The notes under the pieces: model-generated | The model's input: only the letters and a program-made list of their open reading frames with translations | What the model was told of the DNA's origin: nothing | Databases searched by the model: none | Part shown: in pieces, positions 10,347-21,200 of the stretch | Numbering within the stretch: the first letter of the stretch is position 1 | Layout of the letters: the number at the start of each line of letters is the position of its first letter | Position numbers and translations under genes: made by a program | Source of the DNA: Telmatactis stephensoni | Taxonomy: Eukaryota; Cnidaria; Anthozoa; Actiniaria; Isophelliidae | Direction of reading: 5' to 3' | Length of the DNA stretch: 64,000 nt | Assembly: GCA_029948255.1 (NCBI GenBank) | Contig: JALIZF010001266.1 | Span: 62,001-126,000 of the forward strand

Positions 10347-13300
10347 CAAGTTTTGCTATCCGTGAGCCAAACTGTATTGCTCTTTTGGGTAAAACTGCTG
10401 ATGAGGTAAGGCCCAACAATTTTGCTGATTGACGAAGTAAGATCTTCTCTCCAGTCCCTTTTGGTAGCCTTAAGTCAGCCTGGCACAAGAACGAGAACAG
10501 TTAAGAGTAGTAAATGAAAACAGCCAACTTTTTTTCACGGGTTAAATAAAATCACTCTAAATGCTACTAGTGAAAAGACAAGCACTGGTAATGGGCAGAT
10601 AATTATTTAGTCTGTGTATGTTGCTTGTACTTATTCAAATAATTTATTTTCACTATATATGGTAGTTGTTTGTGCTTAAGTGCTTATGTCACTTGTCTGG
10701 ACTAAGCAATTACCTTCAAGTACACAGGAAGCCCACTAAGGAATGACACAACCTCTTCATCAAGGAAAGGAAAACGCGCTTCACGCCCGTGATCAGATAT
10801 ACAGCGGTCATCCCTACCAAGGTTACGTTCAGAAATTCGATTAACTTCCATTTCCATCTCATTAACAAGGCCTAACCAGCCCTGATGACTAGTGTAGCAA
10901 ACAGAAATGCACTGAATTAGTATTTGAAGATATGTGGTGTGTAAGAGAAAAGGGCAAAAAGGGTTGGTGGGAAACATGAGAAAGAGAAACAAACGAGCAA
11001 AAAAGAACTAAACGAAAGAAAAGAATGATGAAGAGGGAAGGAAGGAAGAAAGGGAAGAGAAAAGGGATAAGACAAATACATGGTTAGCTTGTATGACTTA
11101 CTTAAATTTTGTTCGATGTCTTGCATAGCCACCAAGTTGTTCATCTGCTCCCATACCAACCAAGAGCACCTAATATGAAATAAAGTACATACACTGAAAG
11201 CTTCTAAATGATCTAACATTTATTATTTGATAAATGAAGGACTTAAATTGTTAACGTTAAAGTTATGATTGTTATGAGTATTTAAGGTGATTCCTCTGTA
11301 ATATATTCTCTAAAAAACGAAATTTTTTCCATGCTTCTATCGACACATTTTTTAATTTTCACATATATTGTGTAAATCATTGCAAAAAGCAAGTCTTGAA
11401 ATAAAAAATGGGGGACACCATGCTCGTTTGCAAGGTATTTTGTAAAACATCATCATAATACGGCTAAAAACGACACTATTTCAAGATGGGGAATGGTGCA
11501 AGGTTTGCAAAAATCGCTTTTATTGAAACAAATCGATACAAGGGAATCACCTCGAATAGGCTGGCATAACTTTCTTGACACTATAAATTTTGCTGATTTT
11601 GTTCCAGCACGTTGAATCCACCATCAAAATTGTGATATTGATAATTGTAAGATTGGAAAGTTTTGTGAGAATTGTCTACAAAATGAAAAAGTTATTTCCG
11701 TTTGAAATATACAGTATGCCTGTCTGCCTACATTTCTCTGTAAAAAAAGCAATAAGCAATGGCGATGAAACTTTGCAGTCTTACGTTTATTGATATAACA
11801 AACTTGATGGTGGACTCACTCCCTTTTCCACAAAAATGCTGAATTATTTCAGATTGTCACTCCAGTGTGATCTAGGTGAATTGCATACCTTGGCAGTGCT
11901 TTGGTATTCTACAGGATGAACACATGATCTAGGCCCATTTCCACTAACACAAAATGGACATCGTACAACACCACTCCCCCTGGCAGCAAACCATAATGCA
12001 CATCCTATACTATCATCTAGTACTGAATTCAGGGGGGACACCAAGTGAGTGATATGTTCAGATCTATGTCACAATATTAGTGAAAGTTAATCTTAATGGA
12101 AAATTGACATCGTTGATGAAAATATATATTGAGTTTAGAAAATGTACTTTTACTGCTATAAAAACTGTTAATGCAAGAAGCAAGTGTTGGTAAAGACCGT
12201 GTAGACAAGGCGCATTTTCGAAAAATCAGATACGTGGAGGCATTTTGGGGTAGAGGCTGGTAACATAACTATTCTAAACCGATTTTTCTTGCTGAATGCG
12301 AATATGACTGTTACCAAGACGTATTCTGCAATCTTATACGTGTAAATGACGTATTTTGTGAATTGCTACAGTCATTTCATACTAACGGCTTTTTCATGTA
12401 ATTCCAAAAGTTAACTAAACTTACAAACCTAAAAACAATGACCATAGCTGGAAAGAGCACATCAAAATCAGTAAAACTGTGAAGTTTGAAGGATATCAGT
12501 TTGAAAAATCAAGGAGATACGAATTTTCAAAAAACGAAATTTTGTATGAAAACACTTACAGTTATGCAAGAGATACAAACAAATTTCGATTTTTGAAAAT
12601 TCGTATCTCCTTGATTTTTCAACTGATATCCTTCAAACTTCACAGTTTTACTGATTTTGATATGCTCTTTCCAGCCATGGTAATTGTTTTTAAGTTTGGG
12701 AACTTTTGGAATTACATGAAAAAGCCGTTAGTATGAAATGACTGTAGCAATTCACACAATACGTCATTTACACGTATAAGATTGCAGAATACGTCTTGGT
12801 AACAGTCATATTCGCATTCAGCATGGAAAATTAGTTTAGAATAGTTATTTACCTGCCTCTACCCCAAAATGTCTTCTGCACTTTTTGCAATCGACTTTTT
12901 CAGTTTTGCGCCTTGTCTAGTGCCTCCAAAGTGCAAGGTCTTTAGTTCAATCTTCATTGACATTTCTCACTCTTTTGGTCTGTGTAGTTTTACCTTTAAA
13001 TGCACATAAAATGGAGCACCAATGGAGAGAGGAAGATTATTATTGAATGCAAAGCATCTATTCCTTGTGTGGGACATTGGGGAGAAAAGAGAGAGTGAAG
13101 GGAAAAGAAAGGGAAGGAAATGCATTTACTTTACCCTCTTCTCCTTCCCTCACTGTCATTGTTTTGCTCAGCTCCATTTTTCTTGATTTTTCACAAATTT
13201 TATAAAGAATTCCCATATTTAAATAAACTCTAAACTCCCCCCAAACCCCACAAGATGTTATACATTATTTTGTTATCATGTTTGCAATGTACATCCATGG

Positions 13301-16300
13301 AATACTACCTTGCTTTTTGAAGATCTTCCAGTAAAACATTTACCTATTAAAAAGCAACAAAGTGTTCAACTCATCAACGTTTTATAAGGAGAGGCTCTTT
13401 GCCTCAAAGTCTTAACCCCCATCACTTTTATACCAATTTTGAAAGAAAAGGTTCCACTTTTATATAACTAGTATACCTACAGTTCACAGAAAATGGCACC
13501 CATTTCAAATACTACATAAAAATGGTATCCCTTCCATAAACCTTCAGCCTGAAAAGGGTATCCCTTTTGGATGCAGCTTTCTTGTTCACTTCCCTTCATG
13601 GTGCACAATACACCCTAACACTAAACTTTTGCATGTTACTTAACCTCTATGAAATTCCACTGCCTATCAGGATTAATAATAGTGAGTTCAGCCAGCCCTG
13701 CCAGTCCTGTTATCCTATCTGGAACATCAAACCTTGGAGGTTTTTCTGAAGCACTGTCATGTCTTTGTTTTCTCTTGTTGGTTGGATTTGGTTTGGGTTG
13801 TCTTTGTTCAAAGGCAACATTGATGAGATCTATTGCTTCATTTGATGGCACAAATCTGTGAAAATATCAAGTGTGTTACTAAATTGTTAGGGGTGCTTTT
13901 CAAAAATAGGATAAGTGCATACTAAGGCTTCTATGCATTGTTGTATTAAAATCTGTCTGTAACACAACATACAGTGTCTGGATGTTGCAGGCATGGATTT
14001 ATGGGAGGGGTGCAAAGGGTACACCCCCTCCTGAGATGACTTTGTCTTTTTTCCTCAAAATTTTTCAAAATATCCTCTTGGTAGTTTCCAATTTATATGA
14101 TGGTGCACCCCCTCCTGAAGGCATTGCACCCACTCCTGAAGATAATCCTGGATCCATCCCTGCATTGCAACTATCAAGCTCCAAGATGATAAAGATAAAT
14201 TTAAATATTTTGTGTGCAATATCTCAAGATGAAATATAACATCAATAATTGATGATAGCCGTAAAATAAGCAGACTGCAAATTTCTGATCAGAGAATTAC
14301 ATTTTGCATGCTTTTAAGAATTTCACAAGATTTTTTTCACAGGCTTCAATTTTGCAATTTGTTTTAAATCATAAAAAACACTAAATTAAAGATGTGTGAA
14401 AATAACTGTACAAATAAGGTATGTTATCTCACACTTTGATGATACGATGGAATGTGCCAAAATACAAGATGTAAATTCACTTACTTATCAGCTAATGCGG
14501 CAAGCACTATAGAGTCTATTCCACCAGAGAACAAAACACCAACTCTTGTAAATTTAGAACCACAAGCTTTGTTATTATATCCTTTTCCCTCTAAACTAAG
14601 TCTTGATGATATTTCATCTCCACAGCTTTCACAATTTACTTCTTCTTCTGCTAGTTTTCTTGGTAAATTAAAAACTCTTTTCCTTACTGCTTCTCCAAGC
14701 ACATCAAGAAATACATTAGGTAATTGATGTAGCTCTCCTTTAGTTGATGAATTTTGATGTCTAATATATTGAAGTGACAGCAATGTATCATGACATTTAC
14801 TTCTGTGGCTGCTCGCTAAAACTCTGTTGCAAAGATTTTGTAATGATTGAACATTTTCTTTGGAATCTGTAAGTTCTTCTCCACTTCCCTGTTCATCTGG
14901 TACAACTTGTTTCAATGATAGTTTATCCATACTTTCTAGTAAACTCCTACATGAACCACATTTGACATATTTTGAAGATGATATAGAATGCTCCTTTAAT
15001 ACAGGTAATCCATTTTGTGTAATTAATCCACTACTATGATAGAATTCATCTAATGTTTTCAGGTCTGATTCTGAAGGCAACTGTTTATTAAATGGTAAAA
15101 CTGGTATAGCCAAGTTATGTAAGTGTTTGCTTGGTTCTGAACTAGATGAACCCCAAAGATATCTTTTGAGTTGAAATGAACCATAACTGAATGATTCAAT
15201 AGTATGACTGCAGTCATTTTTGTCAGGTTTGAATTCAAGACAGTATATCCCATCAGCAGGAACTTCATGCCACTCCTAAAAACAAAAGGGAAAATTGTTA
15301 TCAATAAAATCAAAATCTTAAGGCCATGCATTCTACAGTTCTTGCTGATACATGTAGCACTCGCAGTGAACTAACAAGTACCCGTTGGGAATAAAATCAA
15401 TTCAAAATTTTGCTGCGAGTAAAAATTTCTGCTGCGAGTGATTTCTGCGATGAGTGGAGAATCTGCTTTTGTAAAGGTGGTTGGTAGTTGGTTGTTTATA
15501 GGTTGTCAGTAGGTGGTTGGTATATAGCATCAGTAAGTGATTAGTAAAACCTGTTTTTCACCAGCAATGGAAGCAGAAGCAACATACACAGACTCAGTGT
15601 TGCATTTCTCAGCTAGGTGTGAGAATACATGTACAATGGACAGTGCAAATTAATAAACTGTGTCTGTATGTTCCTTACAACTCTGCTTCTGTTGCTTCTG
15701 AAAACCAGGCTTAAGACATCAGTAGGTGGTTGGTAAGGTGTCAGTAAGTGGTTGGTAGGGTGTCAGTTGGTGATTGGTAAGGTGTCAGTAGGTGGTTGGT
15801 AAGGTGTCAGTAGGTGGTTGGTAAGGTACGTGTCAGGAAGTGGTTGGTAAGGTGTCAGGAAGTGGTTGATAAGGTGTCAGCAGGTGATTGATAAGGTGTC
15901 AGTAAGTGGTTGATAAGGTGTCAGTGAGTGGTTGGTAAGGTGTCAGTAAAAGTGTAAGTTATAGGTATCATTATTCTTCTTGCCAAGCCATCAAGCAGAA
16001 TAAGATAATAAATTTCACTTTTACAGGGAGGTCATTAACATCTGAAACTGGATGGTATCTGACTGTGCCAGCCAAGCAAGACTACAGATATTAATTATCA
16101 AAAGCTGGTTTAAGTTTCTCAAGCCAGCCAAGAAAAACCCAGCAAAGTTGACTGTTCATAGTCAGTAAATTTGCCCAGTGTCCAGCCCTTAATCAACCCA
16201 CTGGTTAAACATTGTAAGAAAATTTACACAATCTCTTACAGCTATCTTTGGTAGCTGCAAATTTTGTTTTAATTAATAAATTTCTACAATGCACATGTAC

Positions 16301-17913
16301 ATGTACATTAAATTCTAATACTTAACCCAATTTCTTTCATTGTTGTCACTACTTCTTTGTACAACTGAGGACACAGCCATTATCTGTAGCTCCTCACTGG
16401 GTAAATGCCATACAAGGCTTCTTCTACCAAAATAATCCCTACCAAACCATAACTTATCTTCACTTTGTTGATAATACATGAAAGACCATGGTCCTTGGAT
16501 ACTGGACATGGTGTTCAGGATGTAGTTGATTGGGTCACTATCTGGACACTTGCCAAGGAGATCAAATAGCACTGACGTATCATTCTCTTCATCTGGTACC
16601 TGTTGATATTCAATGAGATTGTTTGAAACTAAAATAGAGCAGGTAAAAGAGCATACAGTGAGAAAAGTGCCTTGCATGGCAGTTTCCTCACACAGTTTCT
16701 CAATGTATGTGGTGGGCTTTACAGATTGTGTATAAACCCCAGCTACATGTTTTTAATTCTGGATGTGACAGGCTAGCCCTAGCTCATTGTCTGGATTATT
16801 ATGGTAATAAAGCAGTTTTCATGTGAGTGTGAGAGAACTCCATATATTTGTTGCTTGGTGATATGCTGGAATAAACACTGTGATCAACATCAGATTGCAC
16901 CAGATTCCATTTCATCAATCAATCCATACCATTTCCTACCAACAATACTCACCTTTATACCACCAAACACTTCACCATTCCATATCAACAATACTCACCC
17001 CTATACCACCAAACACTTCACCATTCCATCCCAACAATACTCACCTCTATACCACCAAACACTTCATCATTCCATACCAACAATACTCATCTCCATACAA
17101 TCAAACACTTCACCATTCCATACCAACAATACTTACCCCTACATGCAAACACTTCACCATTCCATATCAACAATACTCACCCTGGCCCTATACCACCAAA
17201 CACTACACCATTCCATACCAGCAATACTCACCCCTATACCACCAAACACTTCACCATTCCATACCAACAATACTCACCCCTATACCACCAAACACTTCAC
17301 CATTCCATACCAACAATACTCATCTCCATACAACCAAACACTTCACCATTCCATACCAACAATACTCACCTCTATACAACCAAACACTAATCACCATTCC
17401 ATACCAACAATACTCATCTCCATACAACCAAACACTACACCATTCCATACCAACAATACTCACCCCTATACAACCAAACACTAATCACCATTCCATACCA
17501 ACAATACTCACCTCTAAACCACCAAACACTTCACCATTCCATACCAACAAGTTACCCTGGTTGTCCTTCAAAGGCTGTGATGTAAGAGTTCCCCTAAGGT
17601 GAAGAACCGATCCAATAACTTTGAACTTGAATTCACTGTTAACTACTTTCTCTTTACATATTAAACAATCTGGTCCTCTTCTCTCAATCAGTGGCGTTGT
17701 AGAATCGACTAAAGCCTAAAAATCCAAATGCTTAAATTGTGAATAAAAAACGTATAAACTTTCTAACAAGTTAAGAGTTTAACCCCGGGAGTTAAGCTTA
17801 AACTTTAGTTTGAAAGATTGGCCATTCGATTACGTTCAATATTTTCTCACCTCTGCCAACCTTTCTTGGCAGAATTGCTTGCAGTTGAAAAGGCAAAAGA
17901 AGATTCCACACAT
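10294..17913 (-). CDS. ASNSD1: Asparagine synthetase domain-containing protein 1, ten exons, complete
   Basis: Exons (minus strand, 5' to 3'): 17913-17851, 17715-17512, 16599-16327, 15275-14485, 13855-13645, 13343-13309, 12063-11889, 11169-11102, 10888-10714, 10479-10294; 726 codons plus stop, all phases agreeing. It starts MCGIFFCLF, giving the N-terminal Cys of a class II glutamine amidotransferase domain, followed by [24 protein letters not shown] and [12 protein letters not shown]. The C-terminal synthetase part has the ATP PP-loop LFSGGIDS (exon 4), [58 protein letters not shown] and [14 protein letters not shown]. The family is related to asparagine synthetase, but its activity is poorly defined. 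At 726 aa it is longer than the human protein (about 640 aa); exon 4 accounts for much of the excess. Donors of exons 3 and 5 are the weaker GTTAAG. The stop lies inside a tandem array and the exon 2 donor inside another. Confidence 0.93.
12191..12944. mobile_element. Large foldback element in ASNSD1 intron 6
   Basis: Two arms of roughly 350 bp are inverted copies around a loop near 12545-12595. Paired landmarks include AAGGAGATACGAATTTTC / GAAAATTCGTATCTCCTTG and TTACACGTATAAGATTGCAG with its complement, out to AAAGACC...GACAAGGCGC at the ends. The right arm has a small insertion. No transposase. It lies wholly between exons 6 and 7 of ASNSD1, so it would be transcribed and could form a long hairpin in the pre-mRNA. 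Confidence 0.75.
15475..15955. repeat. 22-bp minisatellite in ASNSD1 intron 3
   Basis: About ten imperfect tandem copies of a unit of the form GTGTCAGTAGGTGGTTGGTAAG, best preserved at 15717-15955, with outlying diverged copies at 15475-15540. The array is interrupted by a foldback element at 15545-15715. Confidence 0.75.
15545..15715. mobile_element. Foldback element, family B copy 1
   Basis: Imperfect inverted repeat: CCTGTTTTTCACCAGCAATGG and AAGCAGAAGCAAC on the left against GTTGCTTCTG and AAAACCAGGCTTAAG on the right, with an inner AGACTCAGTGTTGCATTTCTC stem. A related copy is at 31560-31712. It sits within the 22-bp array, apparently inserted into it. Confidence 0.55.
16929..17550. repeat. 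46-bp tandem array (about 13 copies) that copies an exon end and its 5' splice site
   Basis: Units of about 46 bp (forward: ACCATTCCATACCAACAATACTCACC and so on). On the minus strand each unit reads as the last codons of ASNSD1 exon 2 ([10 protein letters not shown]) followed by the donor GTGAGTATT. The functional copy is gene-proximal, with the exon ending at 17512 and intron GTGAGT at 17511-17506. Most further copies keep GGTGAGT or GGTAAGT; three read GATGAGT and have lost the GT. So intron 2 begins with a ladder of about ten potential donors. A few units carry small insertions (an extra AATC or GGCC). Confidence 0.9.
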
Positions 17914-18272
17914 GTTCTTTAATATCTTTCACGCTGACTCAAATTAAAATCATCTTCAATTTAAATTTTAAACTGATCTCTTCTAGTCCGCCATTTTGAA
18001 AATTACCCACGAGTCTGGCCTAGTACTTCATGTACTTTAATTTTAGGTTTTACTTATTTTATTGATGCAGCGGTAGCAGAGGAAACACAAATTGTAGTTT
18101 TGTTTACCATGTAAAAAAGTCGGATGTTAAGATAAAATACAGTAAAATTCGAATTCATTGATTTTTAGAAGCCACGTAAAATATAAAAATATGTCGTTTT
18201 GGGAATGTTTTCAATATCTTTTGTTTTATTTTTCTTACCGGGTGGGTTGCCTGTGGAATCGTCTAATTCAAC
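17914..18272. promoter_or_regulatory. Shared head-to-head 5' region of ASNSD1 and GET3
   Basis: Only 359 bp separate the two start codons, on opposite strands, so both promoters and both 5' untranslated regions must lie here or extend into the first exons. I see no obvious TATA box at a useful distance. CCGCCATTTTG (about 17991) and AACATGGCGGCGGCGG at the GET3 start resemble YY1-type sites common near start sites of animal housekeeping genes. The regulatory assignment is inferred from geometry. Confidence 0.55.
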
Positions 18273-21200
18273 ATGGCGGCGGCGGAAGATGGTTTTGAAC
18301 CACTAGATCCAAGTATAAAGAACATTATTGACCAGACATCGCTTCGATGGGTTTTTGTAGGGGGTAAAGGAGGTGTTGGTAAAACAACGTGCAGGTTTGT
18401 AGCTTAAAATAATGATTTTATGACTTAAAATATGTTTGTCAGTTTTGAGTTCATTTCTCTTGTCAGACATTTCTTTAACAGGGGGCATTGAACTCATTTC
18501 TGTTGCCGAAGACAGTAAGAATTAAGCCTAGCTACGATACATATTTTAGTCAAATTACGTAGCTGTATTCGTGATACTTTTCCAATTCAGTTCTTGGCAC
18601 TATTCATATGACATAATTGAACACGTTATTACAGTAAGTTATGATAGGTATACAGTAAGCTTAAATAAAGCTTACATGTAAGTAAGCTTATTATATAGCT
18701 TCTATTATTAATATTACTTCTGTTTTGTGTTCACAAATAAGTGACATACATTGTACATTGTGTATTGTAAGCTTGCTGTAAGCTGCAGCTACAGTGCGTG
18801 ACATAAGTGCAAATTGTTGCTATTTTATTAAAAGTGATTGCTTCTTAGTACACGTTAGTAAGGTTATGTGTAGCAAATAAAAGATTTACATGGCAAAAAC
18901 AACTTTGGGACTTAGAAAATAGGTGTCATGTGTGTTAGGAACCATCAAAAGAATACTGGTGATATAATTAGATGGATATTGTTTATTTCAGTTGTAGTAT
19001 AGCAGTCCAGTTGGCTCAAGTCAGACAAAATGTATTAATAATATCAACTGATCCAGCACACAATATCTCTGACGCTTTTGATCAAAAGTTTGGTAAAGTT
19101 CCTACTCTGGTGAAAGGACATCAAAACCTATATGCTATGGTAACTTTATAAACATGTTTTTTATCATATCAATATCATAAAATAAGTCTCATAAGTCTCT
19201 AGGTAGACTTGCTCCAAGTCTCGCTCGTTGATTTTTTCCGTTGCTTGGGCTTCCTGTGTCATTATTCAGATTCTCTGTGACTCTCCTCTTTCGTGCTGTT
19301 CCCCTCTGAGAGTGCTCGTAAACTGAGAATCCGAATAATGACACAGAAAGCCCAAGCAATGGAGAAAATCAATGAGCGAGACTTGGAGCAAGTTTATTAC
19401 CTAGGAGACTGAGATATGCACGTCACATGAAATGATGGGTTGCCTTACATGTACAGTACATTTGGGGTATTTTTACACCACCAGCCACTTCCCAGGTTGA
19501 GCATCTTGTCAAGATCTTGGAAGATCCTCTAAGATCTTGGAAGATCTTGCCAAGACCTTGTCAAGATCTTGACAAACAGGTATCTTGCCAAGATCTTATC
19601 AAGATCTTGCCAAGATCATAGCAAGATCTTGTCAAAAGTGTGCCAAGATCTGTCCAAGATTATCTTGCCAATATCATGGCAAGATCTTGGAAGATCTTGC
19701 CATGATCTGGGCAAGATCTTGGCACATAATCTTGGTAAGATCTTGTCATAATCTTGCCAAGGACTTGCCATGATCTTGGCAAGATCTTAGCAATACTCTG
19801 CCAATATCTTAGCAAGATCTTAGAAGATTGTCTTGGCAAGATCTTATCAAGATCTTGCAAAGATCTTGGCAAGGTCTTGGCAGATTATCTTGGTAAGATT
19901 TCTTCATAAACTTGACAAGATCTTGTTATAATCTTGCCATGACCTTGGCAAGATCTTGGCATGTAATCTTGGTAAGATCTTGTAATAATCTTGCCAAGAT
20001 CATAACAAGATCTTAGATTATCTTGGCAAGATCTTATCAAGATCTTGCAAAGATCTTGGCAAGGTCTTGGCAGATAATCTTGGTAAGATTGCTTCATAAA
20101 CTTGACAAGATCTTGTTATAATCTTAGCAAGACCTTACCAAGATTATCAGCTGACAAGATCAAAGATCTTAAGAAGATTTCAAATATCTTGACATATATA
20201 ATCTTGAAGGAGACCTTGGACCGTTTTTTGCAGAATCTTCAAGGACAGTTGACAAGATTTTACAGGATAAAAAGAAGGGTTTCACTCAAAAATAACCTTT
20301 ACGGCAATGTGATAGTTTTTTTTTTTTTTTTTGCAAACAAATAGATTTAATAAGTGATAACTGGTGACGTGCTTGCTAGTCTGTACATCTATAAAAGCTT
20401 TGATCCAGCGATATTTTGTGCAGAAATACATCCTGTTTGCTATAAAAAAATGCATAGCGATTGAGAGTCTTGAAAATTTTGGTGCCATTGACAATTTTTG
20501 ATTGAGAAATATCAGATATTTCAACTTTTGTTCTGACCCACGTTTCAAGTTCGTATTAGACAAACATGGCGGCTCTCAAGTGAAGGTGCAGGCTGACTGA
20601 CCAGCGGATATTCACAAATATCCAATGAAAACAAAGTATTCAATCACGTGATAGCATTCAAATGGTTTTGGCGGATTCGGTGCTGAAATCAACAACGTTC
20701 TATCTACGGAAAAGTCGCCAATGCTTAATGGCTTTTATTGCCGTTAAATGGAGCAGAAAAACGTAGTAATTACTGTAAATGGTAGGCATTGTTTAGGAGA
20801 AAAGCAAGGCCTTGGAGAAGTAGAAGTCTGAACGGTTTCTGGGGCATTCAACGACCTATTTTTACTTCATATGTTACGGTCAAGAATCGAGTCACAATTT
20901 TGAAAATTCAGCCGGTAAGTTCTTGCTTTTTATATTAAACAATGAAAGCTTGAAGTATTTATAAATTTCATTTCTATAAACAGAGTAGCTTCTACTGTTC
21001 ATAACTATAATCAAGTCACAAAATTTGTATAATACAAGCTGGCTTGAAGACGTGAGCTGGCGGTTTCGACCCCATCCTCTTTTAAACTGATAATGAAACA
21101 CCACAATCCTTCTCGCTCAAACCTTGAAACATTAAAGTAATTATGATTTATTTTTATAGATGTTATGGACAAGATGTATTAGAAAAGCAAGAGATAATTT

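Noticed and set aside
12905..12970. A possible ASNSD1 exon reading [13 protein letters not shown] on the minus strand
   Set aside because: It does not fit the phases of exons 5 and 7, while the 35-nt exon at 13309-13343 ([11 protein letters not shown]) fits phase, splice sites and the conserved protein.
16801..17602. Two long plus-strand reading frames of His/Thr/Pro-rich repeats
   Set aside because: They are reading frames through the 46-bp tandem array and come from repetition. The coding sense of the unit is the minus strand (ASNSD1 exon 2 end).
19569..20097. Several frames rich in DLAKIL/RSCQDL on both strands
   Set aside because: Readings of the self-complementary CAAGATCTTG array.
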